A program made the translations under genes and the position numbers. Of a DNA stretch of 33,796 nt, positions 16,034 to 24,475 are shown one piece after another; the stretch's first letter is position 1; the number at the start of each line of letters is the position of its first letter. Location: NCBI GenBank assembly GCA_017519415.1, contig JAFWSI010000068.1, positions 1 through 33,796 on the forward strand, read 5' to 3'. The notes beneath the pieces were generated by a model. That model was not told the origin of the DNA. It searched no databases and was given only the letters and a program-made list of their open reading frames with translations. The DNA is from Ruminococcus sp. GTDB lineage: Bacteria > Bacillota > Clostridia > Oscillospirales > Ruminococcaceae.

Positions 16034-17092
16034 TCAGATGACCACGGTCTCTTCGCGGACAGCGTTGTTTTTCAGAAGTGTGACGGTATTGCCCTGAGTT
16101 ATGAAGATGCGGAAGATAAATACATCCACTTTCTCGCCGATCTCGACAGCGGGCTCATCGAGGCCGCGTCTTGCGCTGAACCTGCTGTTGTTGCAGTCCA
16201 CAGTGAGCTCAAAGCTGTTGCCTCTGAACTGCAGGTCTGTGACCGTACCTTCCACCGCAGATCTCTTGTATTTCTGCTGCTCGTTCTTCTTTGTGATCTT
16301 TACGAACTCCGGCCTGATGATCGCCTTGTCATATTCGCCAATGTCGTCAAAGTTCTCAAAAGCCTTGTAGTCGGTCAGCTCCGAGGTCGCCCCGAAGAAG
16401 GACGAGGTGAATGCAGTCGTAGGATTGATATAGATCTCCGCCGGAGTGCCTGTCTGCTCGATGCGGCCCTGATTGGTAACGATTATCTCGTCGGAGACCT
16501 CTATCGCTTCGTCCTGGTCGTGAGTTACGAAAATACCCGTCACTCCCAGCTGATGTATCATATCTCTCAGCCACTTGCGAAGCTCGGAACGCACCTTGGC
16601 GTCTATCGCCGCAAAGGGCTCATCGAGGAGAAGCACCTGCGGATTGGGCGCAAGGGCCCTTGCAAATGCCACTCTCTGGCGCTGACCTCCCGAAAGCTGA
16701 GAGGGGTAACGCTTCTCGAAGCCCTCGAGCCCGATGAGCTTTATCAGCTCGGTGACACGCTCTTTGATCTCTTTTTTGTTCTGCTTGCGGACGGTCAGTC
16801 CGAAGGCTATGTTGTCATACACCGTCATATAACGAAACAGCGCATAGCTCTGGAAAACGAAGCCGATCCCGCGTTCGCTTGCGGGAACATTGTTGACGAC
16901 TTTTCCGTCAATGATTATCTCGCCGCTGTCGGGTCTTTCAAGCCCTGCTATCATACGCAGGATAGTCGTCTTTCCGCTTCCGGAAGGACCCAGCAGAGCC
17001 ACCAGCTTGCCCTTTTCTATCCCGAATCCCACATTGTCCGAGGCTTTGAAGCTGCCGTAGGATTTATTTATGTTTTTCAGTTCGATATACAT
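16034..17092 (-). CDS. cysA: Sulfate/thiosulfate ABC transporter ATPase
   Basis: The 352-aa ATPase of the sulfate importer. Walker A is GPSGSGKT (35-42), the signature LSGGQRQRVAFARAL is near 135, Walker B is LLLDEPFAAID near 158, and the switch His is in VTHDQDEA. Residues about 235-352 are the C-terminal regulatory/TOBE-like region, which contains FRGNSFELTV. It overlaps the cysW stop by one base. A role in molybdate import was considered, but two distinct permease genes and the APS pathway downstream indicate sulfate. Confidence 0.94.
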   Translation of the reverse strand: MYIELKNINKSYGSFKASDNVGFGIEKGKLVALLGPSGSGKTTILRMIAGLERPDSGEIIIDGKVVNNVPASERGIGFVFQSYALFRYMTVYDNIAFGLTVRKQNKKEIKERVTELIKLIGLEGFEKRYPSQLSGGQRQRVAFARALAPNPQVLLLDEPFAAIDAKVRSELRKWLRDMIHQLGVTGIFVTHDQDEAIEVSDEIIVTNQGRIEQTGTPAEIYINPTTAFTSSFFGATSELTDYKAFENFDDIGEYDKAIIRPEFVKITKKNEQQKYKRSAVEGTVTDLQFRGNSFELTVDCNNSRFSARRGLDEPAVEIGEKVDVFIFRIFITQGNTVTLLKNNAVREETVVI

Positions 17093-17970
17093 TATTCTTC
17101 ACCTTTTCGTCTGCCGATAAATTCGACAATGCTTCTGACTATCAGTATCACGACAGCCATTATCATAAGAATAGAGGACACTGCAAATGCAGGCATATAC
17201 TTGTTATCGCCGAACAGTATCTCTACCTGGAGCGGGAGTGTTACGGTCTGACCTCTCAGATGTCCGGAAAGTACCGAGACCGCTCCGAATTCACCCATTG
17301 CACGGGCAGCGCAGAGTACGATGCCGTAGATCAGAGCCCACTTGATATGAGGAAGTGTGATCTTTCTGAATATCGTGAAGCTGCGTGCTCCCATAAGCGC
17401 AGCAGCCTCTTCTTCATCGGTACCCTGTGCCTCAAGGACGGGTAGTATCTCTCTCGAAATGAACGGGAACGTCACGAACACCGTAGCAAGGATGATACCC
17501 GGCACCGCATAAACTATCATAAAATCTATCTCTTCGAGATAGGAATAGAGAAAGCTTTGTCTTCCGAAAGTGAGAACAAAGATAAGTCCGGCGATTATCG
17601 GAGATACGGTTACGGGAAGGTCGATAAGCGTAACAAGGAACTTTTTGCCCCTGAATCTGAACTTGGAGATCGCCCACGCCGCAAACAATCCGAACACGGT
17701 GTTTATGATCACAGCGATGACCGTTGCTTCAAGTGTCAGAAGCAAGGCACCGACAGTCTCATCATCAGTGACAGCTTTCAGATATTCACCGAAGCCCTTT
17801 CGGAAAGACTCATATATAACGGTGATAAGGGGCATAACAAGCATAATGAACAGGAACAGCACGCTCAGCGTAATAAGAATGATCCTGACCGCCTTTGAGC
17901 CTTTGGTATCGGCATGGATCTCCGTGCTGCCCTCGCGAGGCATTACACGTTCGGTCTTTTCGGCTGCCAT
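17092..17970 (-). CDS. cysW: Sulfate ABC transporter permease CysW
   Basis: A 292-aa inner-membrane permease with six predicted spans, beginning after a charged ~28-residue N-terminus. The binding-protein-dependent transport motif reads EEEAAALMGARSFTIFRKITLPHIKWALIYG at about 195-225; this EAA loop contacts CysA. The ending GEFGAVSVLSGHLRGQTVTLPL is typical of CysW. It starts one base after the cysT stop and overlaps cysA by one base. Confidence 0.93.
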   Translation of the reverse strand: MAAEKTERVMPREGSTEIHADTKGSKAVRIILITLSVLFLFIMLVMPLITVIYESFRKGFGEYLKAVTDDETVGALLLTLEATVIAVIINTVFGLFAAWAISKFRFRGKKFLVTLIDLPVTVSPIIAGLIFVLTFGRQSFLYSYLEEIDFMIVYAVPGIILATVFVTFPFISREILPVLEAQGTDEEEAAALMGARSFTIFRKITLPHIKWALIYGIVLCAARAMGEFGAVSVLSGHLRGQTVTLPLQVEILFGDNKYMPAFAVSSILMIMAVVILIVRSIVEFIGRRKGEE

Positions 17971-17971
17971 T

Positions 17972-18802
17972 TCAGTTTCCCCCTTTCAGTATCTTTGTGT
18001 TGCGTATCTGTATCAGGTTCACAAGAAACAGGATGATAAACGCAGCCAGCAGCATAACAAGAGCTATCGCGGTCGCGCTGGAATAATCGTATTCCTGAAG
18101 CTCCGACATTATTATCAGAGGAGTGATCTCGGTCTCGTAGGGCTGATTTCCTGCGATGAACACAACGCTGCCGTATTCACCGAGACATCTTCCGAAGGCA
18201 AGCCCGAAGCCCGTGAATATCGCCGGATAAAGCTCGGGAAGTATCACCTTGCGAAATGTTCTGGCTCTGCTTGCACCGAGTATGCCTGCGGCTTCTTCGT
18301 ACAATGGGTCTATCTTCTCAAGCACGGGCTGAACGGCGCGTACAACGAACGGTATGCCTATGAATATCAGGGCTATCGTGATCCCGACGCGAGTATAAGC
18401 GATCTTTATTCCGAATTTTGCGAAAATGCTCCCTATCCAGCCCGAATCGGAATAGAGAGATGTGAGTGCTATTCCAGCGACTGCCGTGGGCAGAGCAAAC
18501 GGAAGCTCTATCATGCCGTCAAGGATGCGCTTGCCGGGGAATTTGTACCTCACCAGCACCCAGGCAAGTATCACGCCCATAACGGCGTTTATAAGCGATG
18601 CTATCAGCGCAGTTATCAGGCTGACGCGAAAACTCGCCAGAACACGGGGGCGTGTAATGACGTTCCATATCTCCGAAAAGCTCATTTTTGAAGTGAATAC
18701 CACCAGAGACGCAAGAGGAATGAGCACCATCAGACTCAGAAGTGTAAGCGTAACTCCCATAGATATGCCGAATCCCGGGATGATCCTTTTCTTTCTTTTC
18801 AT
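17972..18802 (-). CDS. cysT: Sulfate ABC transporter permease CysT
   Basis: A 276-aa inner-membrane permease, partner of CysW. About six spans are visible. The EAA loop is EEAAGILGASRARTFRKVILPEL (about 185-207), followed by GRCLGEYGSVVFIAGNQPYETEITPLI, a sequence typical of CysT. The short N-terminus (MKRKKRIIPGFG) is positively charged. A 77-nt gap with a stem-loop separates it from sbp, the largest gap in the operon. Confidence 0.93.
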   Translation of the reverse strand: MKRKKRIIPGFGISMGVTLTLLSLMVLIPLASLVVFTSKMSFSEIWNVITRPRVLASFRVSLITALIASLINAVMGVILAWVLVRYKFPGKRILDGMIELPFALPTAVAGIALTSLYSDSGWIGSIFAKFGIKIAYTRVGITIALIFIGIPFVVRAVQPVLEKIDPLYEEAAGILGASRARTFRKVILPELYPAIFTGFGLAFGRCLGEYGSVVFIAGNQPYETEITPLIIMSELQEYDYSSATAIALVMLLAAFIILFLVNLIQIRNTKILKGGN

Positions 18803-18824
18803 ACAAACACCTTTTTATAGTATT

Positions 18825-18850
18825 TATCCCCGCCGGGAGGGACGGGGATA
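18825..18850 (-). other. Intercistronic stem-loop between sbp and cysT
   Basis: TATCCCCG (18825-18832) and CGGGGATA (18843-18850) form an 8-bp GC-rich stem with a 10-nt loop. No T-run follows on the minus strand, so it is not a clear terminator. A partial attenuator, or a 3' end that protects the sbp message so that binding protein is made in excess, is the usual meaning of such a hairpin. This is inference. Confidence 0.5.
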
Positions 18851-18879
18851 TACTTTTTCAGCGAGATATATTTCCTGTA

Positions 18880-19911
18880 TCAATCCTGTTTATAGATCTG
18901 GTCGAAGAGACCGCCGTCTGCAAAATGTTTCTTGAAGGCTTCGTCCCAGCCGCCGAAATCGTTGATGGTAACAAGGTTGATCTTAAGATCAAAGGTGTCG
19001 GCGAACTCGGCAAGGATCTTCTCGTTTGAAGGACGGTAGAAGTTCTTTCCTGCGATCCTCTGAGCTTCCTCGGAGTAGAGATAGTTGAGATACTCGGTAG
19101 CTACCTCGCGGGTGCCGTTCTTGTCTACCACCTTATCTACAACTGCAACGGAGGGCTGTGCAAGGATGCTTATGCTCGGTGTAACGATCTCATAATCGTT
19201 GGGGTATTCCTTGAGGGAGAGGAATGCTTCGTTCTCCCAAGCAAGAAGGACATCGCCCTGCTTGTTCTCAACGAAGGAGTTGGTAGCTCCTCTTGCGCCG
19301 GAATCAAGCACCAGCACATTTCCGTAGAGCTTCTTGATGTAGTCGATTATCTTGCTCTCGTCGTTATTGTATTCCCTCTGCGCCCATGCCCAGGCAGCGA
19401 GATGGTTCCAACGCGCACCGCCCGAGGTCTTGGGATTGGGAGTGATAACGCCCACGCCGTCTCTTGCAAGGTCGCCCCAGTCCTTGATGTTCTTGGGATT
19501 TCCCTTGCGTACAAGGAATACGATAGTCGAAGTGTAGGGCGAGGAGTCCAGCTGGAACTCGTTTACCCAGCCTTCATCTATAAGTCCGGCGTCCTGAACA
19601 GCCTTTACATCGTATTCAAGTGCGAGAGTTACTACGTCTGCGGGGTTGCCGTTGGCGACCTCAAGTGCCTGCTTGCCCGAACCGCCGTGAGACTGGTTTA
19701 TCTCCACCTTGGAATCGTGTTCAGCTTCCCAGTGCTTCTTGAATGCCTCGTTGTACTCGGCGTAAAGCTCTCTTGTGGGGTCATAAGAAACATTGACTAT
19801 GGAATAGCTCTTTGTATCGGCGCCCTCTGCCTTTGCGCAGGAGGCCGCAGTTACCATAGCTGTTACAAGTGCGAGTGAAAGTGCCGTTAATCTTAAAAAT
19901 CTGCTTTTCAT
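18880..19911 (-). CDS. sbp: Sulfate-binding lipoprotein of ABC transporter
   Basis: A 343-aa extracellular binding protein. The signal peptide ends in a lipobox, with the lipid-bearing cysteine at C25 (VTAASCAK). The mature part carries Sbp/CysP family blocks: VSYDPTRELYAEYNEAF, NQSHGGSGKQALEVANG and NPKTSGGARWNHLAAWAWA. These motifs line the sulfate site in the known family. The start follows TGAGGTATTCAAT. It is the first full-length gene of the sulfate operon and is preceded by a 14-codon leader ORF. Gram-positive anchoring by lipid replaces the free periplasmic form of enterics. Confidence 0.95.
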   Translation of the reverse strand: MKSRFLRLTALSLALVTAMVTAASCAKAEGADTKSYSIVNVSYDPTRELYAEYNEAFKKHWEAEHDSKVEINQSHGGSGKQALEVANGNPADVVTLALEYDVKAVQDAGLIDEGWVNEFQLDSSPYTSTIVFLVRKGNPKNIKDWGDLARDGVGVITPNPKTSGGARWNHLAAWAWAQREYNNDESKIIDYIKKLYGNVLVLDSGARGATNSFVENKQGDVLLAWENEAFLSLKEYPNDYEIVTPSISILAQPSVAVVDKVVDKNGTREVATEYLNYLYSEEAQRIAGKNFYRPSNEKILAEFADTFDLKINLVTINDFGGWDEAFKKHFADGGLFDQIYKQD

Positions 19912-19965
19912 ATTGAATACCTCATTTCAGTTTCTTTGATTATTTGCTTTTTTCGGAATGCGTAT

Positions 19966-20010
19966 TCAACAGCGTATTACTCCTCCTGCGGCATTGAAAT
20001 TCTTTTTCAT
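19966..20010 (-). CDS. Leader peptide ORF upstream of sbp (14 aa)
   Basis: A 14-codon ORF reading MKKNFNAAGGVIRC, with a very good ribosome site (AAGGTGATCTT) directly before the ATG. It lies 54 nt upstream of sbp and within the predicted transcript. The last sense codon is Cys, before TGA. Its ribosome site can be masked by the upstream ATCACC (see 20014-20051). A regulatory leader sensing cysteine or translation is a reasonable guess. It has only one Cys codon, so classic attenuation by a Cys run is not shown. Confidence 0.5.
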   Translation of the reverse strand: MKKNFNAAGGVIRC

Positions 20011-20013
20011 AAG

Positions 20014-20051
20014 ATCACCTTTCCTTACCGGAGCTGTCTGCTGCCGGTGAT
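20014..20051 (-). promoter_or_regulatory. Candidate switch-like RNA masking the leader ribosome site
   Basis: On the minus strand ATCACCGG...GCTCCGGT...GGTGAT allows two mutually exclusive stems that share the bases ACC. In one, ACCGG pairs with CCGGT (plus positions 20044-20048 with 20027-20031), leaving the ribosome site free. In the other, ATCACC (20046-20051) pairs with GGTGAT (20014-20019), which is the ribosome site of the leader peptide. No match to a riboswitch class I know. Confidence 0.35.
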
Positions 20052-20077
20052 AATCTTTCTTTGGTTGGTATGCTGAT

Positions 20078-20106
20078 ATTATAGCCCATAATACTTTCGC
20101 TGTCCA
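20078..20106 (-). promoter_or_regulatory. Promoter of the sulfate assimilation operon
   Basis: On the minus strand a -35 box TGGACA (20101-20106), a 17-nt spacer and a -10 box TATAAT (20078-20083). The predicted start near 20071 leaves about 160 nt of leader before sbp. A further ATAG-type repeat lies at 20127-20147, about 66 bp upstream of the start, where a LysR-family activator would sit. Confidence 0.7.
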
Positions 20107-20202
20107 ATACGCTTTTTTGAGAGCAGGCTATAAAAAATGTCTATATCCCGAGAAAATTTACAATTACATCTCAAAATAATATAGAAACATTTGGATAAAA
20201 TA

Positions 20203-20236
20203 ATATATAATCATAGTTAGTCCATAGATTATATAT
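20203..20236. promoter_or_regulatory. Inverted repeat with sulfur-regulon operator, copy 2
   Basis: ATATATAATC (20203-20212) and GATTATATAT (20227-20236) are a perfect 10-bp inverted repeat around a 14-nt core that carries the CATAG...CATAG repeat shared with 2342-2362. It lies 55 bp before the LysR start codon and about 130-160 bp upstream of the sulfate operon start. A possible -10 box for lysR (TATAAT, 20206-20211) falls inside the left arm, which would allow self-repression. Confidence 0.6.
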
Positions 20237-20291
20237 GAAATTCATACGGTATAGGGCTAAAATAATAACAATTATTTTTCAAGGTGATACA

Positions 20292-21209
20292 ATGACATTA
20301 CAGCAAATGAACTATTTACTGACCATCGCAGAGTCCGGCTCCATGAACAAGGCTGCCGAAAAGCTGTTTATCGCGCAGCCCACTCTGACGGGCGTAGTCA
20401 GAGACGTGGAAAGCGAGATAGGCATATCGCTATTCCACAGAACGCCGAAGGGCGTTATCCCCACCTCCGAGGGCGAGGATTTTCTCGTCCGTATAAGAAA
20501 GGTCTATCAGCAGTACGAGGAGGTGCTGAAGACCTACGAAAAGGGCGGTAAGATCAGGAGGAAATTCGCAGTCTCCATGCAGCACTATTCTTTTGCCGTA
20601 AAAGCCTTTATCGAAATGGCAAAGCATTACGACTCGAGCCAGTTCGACCTCGTGCTCAGAGAAACAAAAACTGCCGACGTCATAAAGGACGTCAGCAGTC
20701 TGAAAAGCGAGATAGGCATTATTTTTATCTGTGAGATCAATCAGAAAATGATAGGGAAGATACTCCGAGACAACGATCTTGAATTTACTCCTCTTATAAA
20801 ATGTCCTGCAAAGGTCTATCTATCAAAGGATCATCCGCTTGCTTCGGAAAAGGAGCTGACCTTTGAGCAGCTGGAGCCGTACCCTTGTATGTCCTTTGAA
20901 CAGGGGAACGAGACCGAGATATATTATGCCGAGGAAATGCACATAGAACACGCCTATCAGAAAACCGTGAAAGCCACCGACCGCGCAACGATAATGAACC
21001 TTATGGCAGGACTGAACGGCTATACGCTGTGCTCGAGCATTTTTTCTGACGACCTCAGCGGAGGCCAGTTCATCATGATCCCCTATAAGACCGAAAACAA
21101 CGCAGAGAACACAATGACCATAGGCTGCATCACCAAGAAGAACTGGGAGCTCAGCAGTATGGGACAGCAGTTCCTTGATGAGATCCACAATGAGCTCAGG
21201 TCGGTGTGA
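20292..21209 (+). CDS. LysR-type transcriptional regulator (divergent from sulfate operon)
   Basis: A 305-aa regulator. The N-terminal winged helix-turn-helix spans residues 1-60 (LTIAESGSMNKAAEKLFIAQPTL, then VVRDVESEIGISLFHRTPKGV), and a ligand-binding domain runs from about 90. I use ATG 20292 behind AAGGTGATACA; the longer ORF has no ribosome site and would cross the operator. Its divergent position, and the operator-like repeat between it and sbp, make it the best candidate regulator of sulfate assimilation, functionally like CysB/CmbR. It is a clear paralogue of the LysR at 24476-25387 (shared QHY-F-V-AF-E block near residue 97-107). The effector (for example APS or O-acetylserine) is not known. 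Confidence 0.9.
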   Translation: MTLQQMNYLLTIAESGSMNKAAEKLFIAQPTLTGVVRDVESEIGISLFHRTPKGVIPTSEGEDFLVRIRKVYQQYEEVLKTYEKGGKIRRKFAVSMQHYSFAVKAFIEMAKHYDSSQFDLVLRETKTADVIKDVSSLKSEIGIIFICEINQKMIGKILRDNDLEFTPLIKCPAKVYLSKDHPLASEKELTFEQLEPYPCMSFEQGNETEIYYAEEMHIEHAYQKTVKATDRATIMNLMAGLNGYTLCSSIFSDDLSGGQFIMIPYKTENNAENTMTIGCITKKNWELSSMGQQFLDEIHNELRSV

Positions 21210-21239
21210 TACTGAATAAAACCGACTGTTCGGCGCAGC

Positions 21240-22112
21240 TCAGCGGCAGACCGAACACAGCAGGCTCTGTACCGCCTCATAGATCCGGTGAGCCACATAC
21301 GGATCGTTCATAGTGTAAAGATGTATCCCGTCAGCACCTTCGGCAGTAAGATCGGTTATCTGATCCACGGCATAAGCTATGCCTGCGTCACGAAGGGCGA
21401 CGGGGTCGTTTTCGTAACGGTCAAGTATATGCCTGAATTTTGAGGGGAGCTCGACTCCGCAGAGCTTGACCATGCGCTCTATCTGTTTCTTGTTGGTGAC
21501 AGGCATTATCCCTGCCTCTATCGGCACATCTATCCGGGCAAGCCGCGTTCTGTCGCGGAATTCGTAGAAATGCCTGTTATCGAGAAACAGCTGCGTTATC
21601 AGATGATCCACCCCGCACTCCACCTTGTGCTTCAGGTGCAGGATATCAGCGACGGCATTTGGGCTCTCGGGGTGGACTTCCGGATAGCAGGCGCCCAGGA
21701 TGTTGAAGTCGTAGTTCTCGCGGATGAAGGTCACCAGCTCGTCGGCATGACGGAAATCGCCGTGATGCTCCCGGCCTTCGGGAAGATCACCCCGCAGAGC
21801 CAGCACATTTTCAATTCCGTGCTGCTCCATGCTGTCAAGTATCTCCCGCGCCTGTTCCTTTGTCAGATCGATGCAGGGCAGATGCGCCACGCCTGTGGTG
21901 CCGTATTTCGAGATTATATCCGAGGCGATGCTTATGGTCTTGCTGCCGTTCTTTCCGCCCCCTGCACCGTAGGTCACGCTGATGAAATCGGGGCGGATAT
22001 CAGTCAGGTGATCGAGGGTATCGTAGATAACACTTTCGTCAGCACTCGGCTTGGGAGGAAATATCTCCAGCGAGAAGACGGTCTTTTCCTTGAATATATC
22101 AGCTGTTCTCAT
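21240..22112 (-). CDS. metF: Methylenetetrahydrofolate reductase
   Basis: A 290-aa FAD-dependent TIM-barrel enzyme that makes 5-methyl-THF for methionine synthesis. Seen: [15 protein letters not shown] at the start, [41 protein letters not shown] and [11 protein letters not shown], all standard for MetF. The start overlaps the end of metE by 14 nt, so methyl donor and methyl transferase are co-translated. It ends 30 nt from the convergent LysR stop; a GTTCGG/CCGAAC hairpin there is too weak to call a terminator. Confidence 0.95.
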   Translation of the reverse strand: MRTADIFKEKTVFSLEIFPPKPSADESVIYDTLDHLTDIRPDFISVTYGAGGGKNGSKTISIASDIISKYGTTGVAHLPCIDLTKEQAREILDSMEQHGIENVLALRGDLPEGREHHGDFRHADELVTFIRENYDFNILGACYPEVHPESPNAVADILHLKHKVECGVDHLITQLFLDNRHFYEFRDRTRLARIDVPIEAGIMPVTNKKQIERMVKLCGVELPSKFRHILDRYENDPVALRDAGIAYAVDQITDLTAEGADGIHLYTMNDPYVAHRIYEAVQSLLCSVCR

Positions 22113-24372
22113 TTCGCACCTCTTTCGCCGCGCCTACAAGATTTTTCAGGCTCGGCACAGTCTCTTCGATGCCCCTCGTTTTAAGTCCGCAGTCCGGATT
22201 GACCCAGAGCTTGTTTTTTTCGATGCGTCCCAGCATTCTGGAGAGCGCAGTTTTTATTTCCTCCCTGGAGGGTACTCTCGGCGAGTGGATGTCGTAAACG
22301 CCGGGACCCACCTCGGTGCGGAAGTTGTTCTCTTTGAGTACATCGAGTATGGTCAGATCGGAGCGTGAAGCCTCAAAGGTGATAACGTCGGCATCCATAG
22401 CGTCGATATCCCTGATGATGTCGGCAAACTCGCTGTAACACATATGAGTGTGTATCTGCGTCTCGGGGCGCACTCCGCTGTGAACGTATCTGAATGCGGG
22501 GATAGCCCAGTCAAGATAATCCTCTCTCCAGTCAGACTTTCTGAGGGGCAGCTTTTCACGCAGGGCGGCCTCGTCCACCTGGATGATCTTTATGCCGTTG
22601 GCCTCCAGGTCAAGGACTTCCTCACGGATAGCCAGCGCGATCTGGAAGGCGCTTTCTTTAAGGGAGATATCCTCTCTCGGGAAGGACCAGTTAAGTATGG
22701 TAACAGGTCCCGTCAGCATACCCTTCACAGGCTTGTCGGTGAGGCTCTGAGCATAACTCGACCACCTTACGGTCATGGGCTTCGCCCTCGAGATATCTCC
22801 CCATATTACCGGAGGCTTTACGCAGCGTGTCCCGTAGGACTGCACCCAGGCCTTCTCGGTAAAGATGAATCCGTCAAGGCACTCACCGAAGTATTCCACC
22901 ATGTCGTTGCGCTCGAACTCGCCGTGAACCAGCACGTCGAGACCAATCTCCTCCTGCAATGCGATACACTCAGCGATCTTCTGCTCCGTGAACCTCTCAT
23001 ACTCCGCCTCGGAGAGCTCGCCCTTGCGGAATGCGGAACGGTTGGCCTTGACCTCTGCGGTCTGGGGGAAGGAGCCGATGGTCGTGGTCGGGAACAGCGG
23101 CAGCTTGAAGCGCTCTTTCTGTATCCTCTCCCGCTCCGCAAATGCCGGCAGACGGACAAAGTCCTTCTCGGTGAGGGAGGCCACCTTTGTCTGTACGGCG
23201 GCGTTGCGCTCTGTTCTCCTGCCGCTGTGAAGCTCTGCGTTACGCTTGAATCCCTCGGTGGAGGCGGGGTCGTCAGCCTCGAATATCTTTCTCAGCTCTG
23301 CAAGCTCGGAGAGCTTTTCCTCGGCGTATGCGAAGTGCTTTCTCACGCTCTCCGGCAGCTTGGTCTCGTTTGAAAGTGTGCAGGGAACGTGCAGCAGAGA
23401 GCAGGAGGTGTTGAGCACGATGTCATCGGCATTGTTTTTCAGCTCGTTTATGATATCGGCTGTGAGCCGGTAGTTGTTGCGCCAGATGTTCTTGCCGTTG
23501 ACAACGCCTGCGAAGAGCACCTTGCCCTTGGGGAAGTCGTTAGCCTTAACGAGTTCAAGGGACTTCTTGCCATCGATGAAATCAAGGCCGATGCCGTCGA
23601 AGTCAAGGGAGCAAAGCTCCTTATAGCAGTCCCGGACGTCCCCGAAGTAGGTCTGTGCGATGACCTTAACGCCGTGCTTGTCCGTGAGGATCTTCTTGTA
23701 AAGCGAAACGAACAGGCTGATATCCTCATCGGTCAGATCCTTGACAAGAGAGGGCTCGTCGAACTGCACCCACTCTGCACCGAGCTGTGCCAGCTTTTTC
23801 AGAAGATCGATGTATGCCCCTGCAGCAGCGTCGATGAAGTCCTCGGCTGTGCGCTTTCCCGTGTATCTTGCCAGCTTTAAGAACGTGTATGCGCCGATGA
23901 TGACGGGCTTGGTCCTGACGCCCTCGGCAAGCGCCTCGCTGAAAAGCTCAAAGGGCTTCGTGCCCACGAGTTTCAGCTCTGTGCTGTCGTCTATCTCCGG
24001 CACCATATAGTGATAGTTGGTGTTGTACCATTTCTTCATTGCCAGCGCCTTGACGTCGCCCTTCTCGCCCTGATAGCCTCTTGCAGCGGCAAAGTAGGTG
24101 TCGAGCTCCGACAGTCCGAGAGCCGTGTATCTCTCCGGTACTGCGCCCAGCAGGAACGCGGTGTCCAGCACGCCGTCATAGAACGAGAAATCGTTAGAGG
24201 GGATGAAGTCGAGCCCTGCCTTGACTTGCAGCTCAAGGTTCCTGCTCCTGATAGCCTTGGCAGTCTTTTCAAGGTCTTCCGCTCCTATCTCGCCTCTGAA
24301 ATATTTTTCGCTGGCGAATTTCAGTTCACGGAGCTCCCCTATCCTGGGGTAGCCGATAATAGATGTTTTCAT
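22099..24372 (-). CDS. metE: Cobalamin-independent methionine synthase
   Basis: A 757-aa enzyme that transfers the methyl group of 5-methyltetrahydrofolate-triglutamate to homocysteine. It consists of two TIM-barrel halves. The N-terminal half opens [20 protein letters not shown]. The catalytic half has [12 protein letters not shown] and [15 protein letters not shown], and the zinc ligands in HTHMCYSEF and NPDCGLKTR. Length is normal. The ATG follows GGAGGAATAGGAA. It has its own promoter (24408-24437) and a MET-box-like upstream site. Although it sits beside a sulfate operon that makes SUMT, it does not need cobalamin. Confidence 0.97.
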   Translation of the reverse strand: MKTSIIGYPRIGELRELKFASEKYFRGEIGAEDLEKTAKAIRSRNLELQVKAGLDFIPSNDFSFYDGVLDTAFLLGAVPERYTALGLSELDTYFAAARGYQGEKGDVKALAMKKWYNTNYHYMVPEIDDSTELKLVGTKPFELFSEALAEGVRTKPVIIGAYTFLKLARYTGKRTAEDFIDAAAGAYIDLLKKLAQLGAEWVQFDEPSLVKDLTDEDISLFVSLYKKILTDKHGVKVIAQTYFGDVRDCYKELCSLDFDGIGLDFIDGKKSLELVKANDFPKGKVLFAGVVNGKNIWRNNYRLTADIINELKNNADDIVLNTSCSLLHVPCTLSNETKLPESVRKHFAYAEEKLSELAELRKIFEADDPASTEGFKRNAELHSGRRTERNAAVQTKVASLTEKDFVRLPAFAERERIQKERFKLPLFPTTTIGSFPQTAEVKANRSAFRKGELSEAEYERFTEQKIAECIALQEEIGLDVLVHGEFERNDMVEYFGECLDGFIFTEKAWVQSYGTRCVKPPVIWGDISRAKPMTVRWSSYAQSLTDKPVKGMLTGPVTILNWSFPREDISLKESAFQIALAIREEVLDLEANGIKIIQVDEAALREKLPLRKSDWREDYLDWAIPAFRYVHSGVRPETQIHTHMCYSEFADIIRDIDAMDADVITFEASRSDLTILDVLKENNFRTEVGPGVYDIHSPRVPSREEIKTALSRMLGRIEKNKLWVNPDCGLKTRGIEETVPSLKNLVGAAKEVRNENS

Positions 24373-24407
24373 TTCCTATTCCTCCGATATGTTTAGTCGA
24401 TGCTCTA

Positions 24408-24437
24408 ATTATACCACAGGCTTCGGAAATGTGTTAA
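24408..24437 (-). promoter_or_regulatory. metE promoter
   Basis: On the minus strand a -35 box TTAACA (24432-24437), an 18-nt spacer and a -10 box TATAAT (24408-24413). The predicted start near 24401 leaves only about 29 nt before the ATG, too short for a SAM riboswitch or T-box. Confidence 0.7.
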
Positions 24438-24448
24438 TACTTATATTT

Positions 24449-24474
24449 CATAGACTGCCATAGCTAAAAGCTAT
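24449..24474. promoter_or_regulatory. LysR/MET-box-like site upstream of metE
   Basis: ATAGCT-AAA-AGCTAT (24460-24474) is a perfect 6-bp inverted repeat centred about 66 bp upstream of the predicted metE start. It overlaps a direct repeat CATAG-N5-CATAG (24449-24463), the 10-bp-period relative of the repeats at 2342-2362 and 20211-20231. The palindrome resembles the streptococcal MET-box (ATAGTTT...AAACTAT). The LysR at 24476-25387 ends two bases away. Confidence 0.6.
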
Positions 24475-24475
24475 A

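Noticed and set aside
16034-19911. Transporter for molybdate, tungstate or phosphate
   Set aside because: Two separate CysT/CysW-type permeases, Sbp-type motifs and the linked sulfate pathway identify sulfate/thiosulfate import.
20235-20291. LysR start at ATG 20235
   Set aside because: It overlaps the operator palindrome, has no ribosome site, and the family N-terminus begins at ATG 20292.
21209-21260. Terminator between lysR and metF
   Set aside because: Only a 6-bp GTTCGG/CCGAAC stem with a long loop and no T-run.
24373-24475. SAM riboswitch or T-box upstream of metE
   Set aside because: The predicted start leaves only about 29 nt of leader, and no riboswitch core or specifier loop is present.
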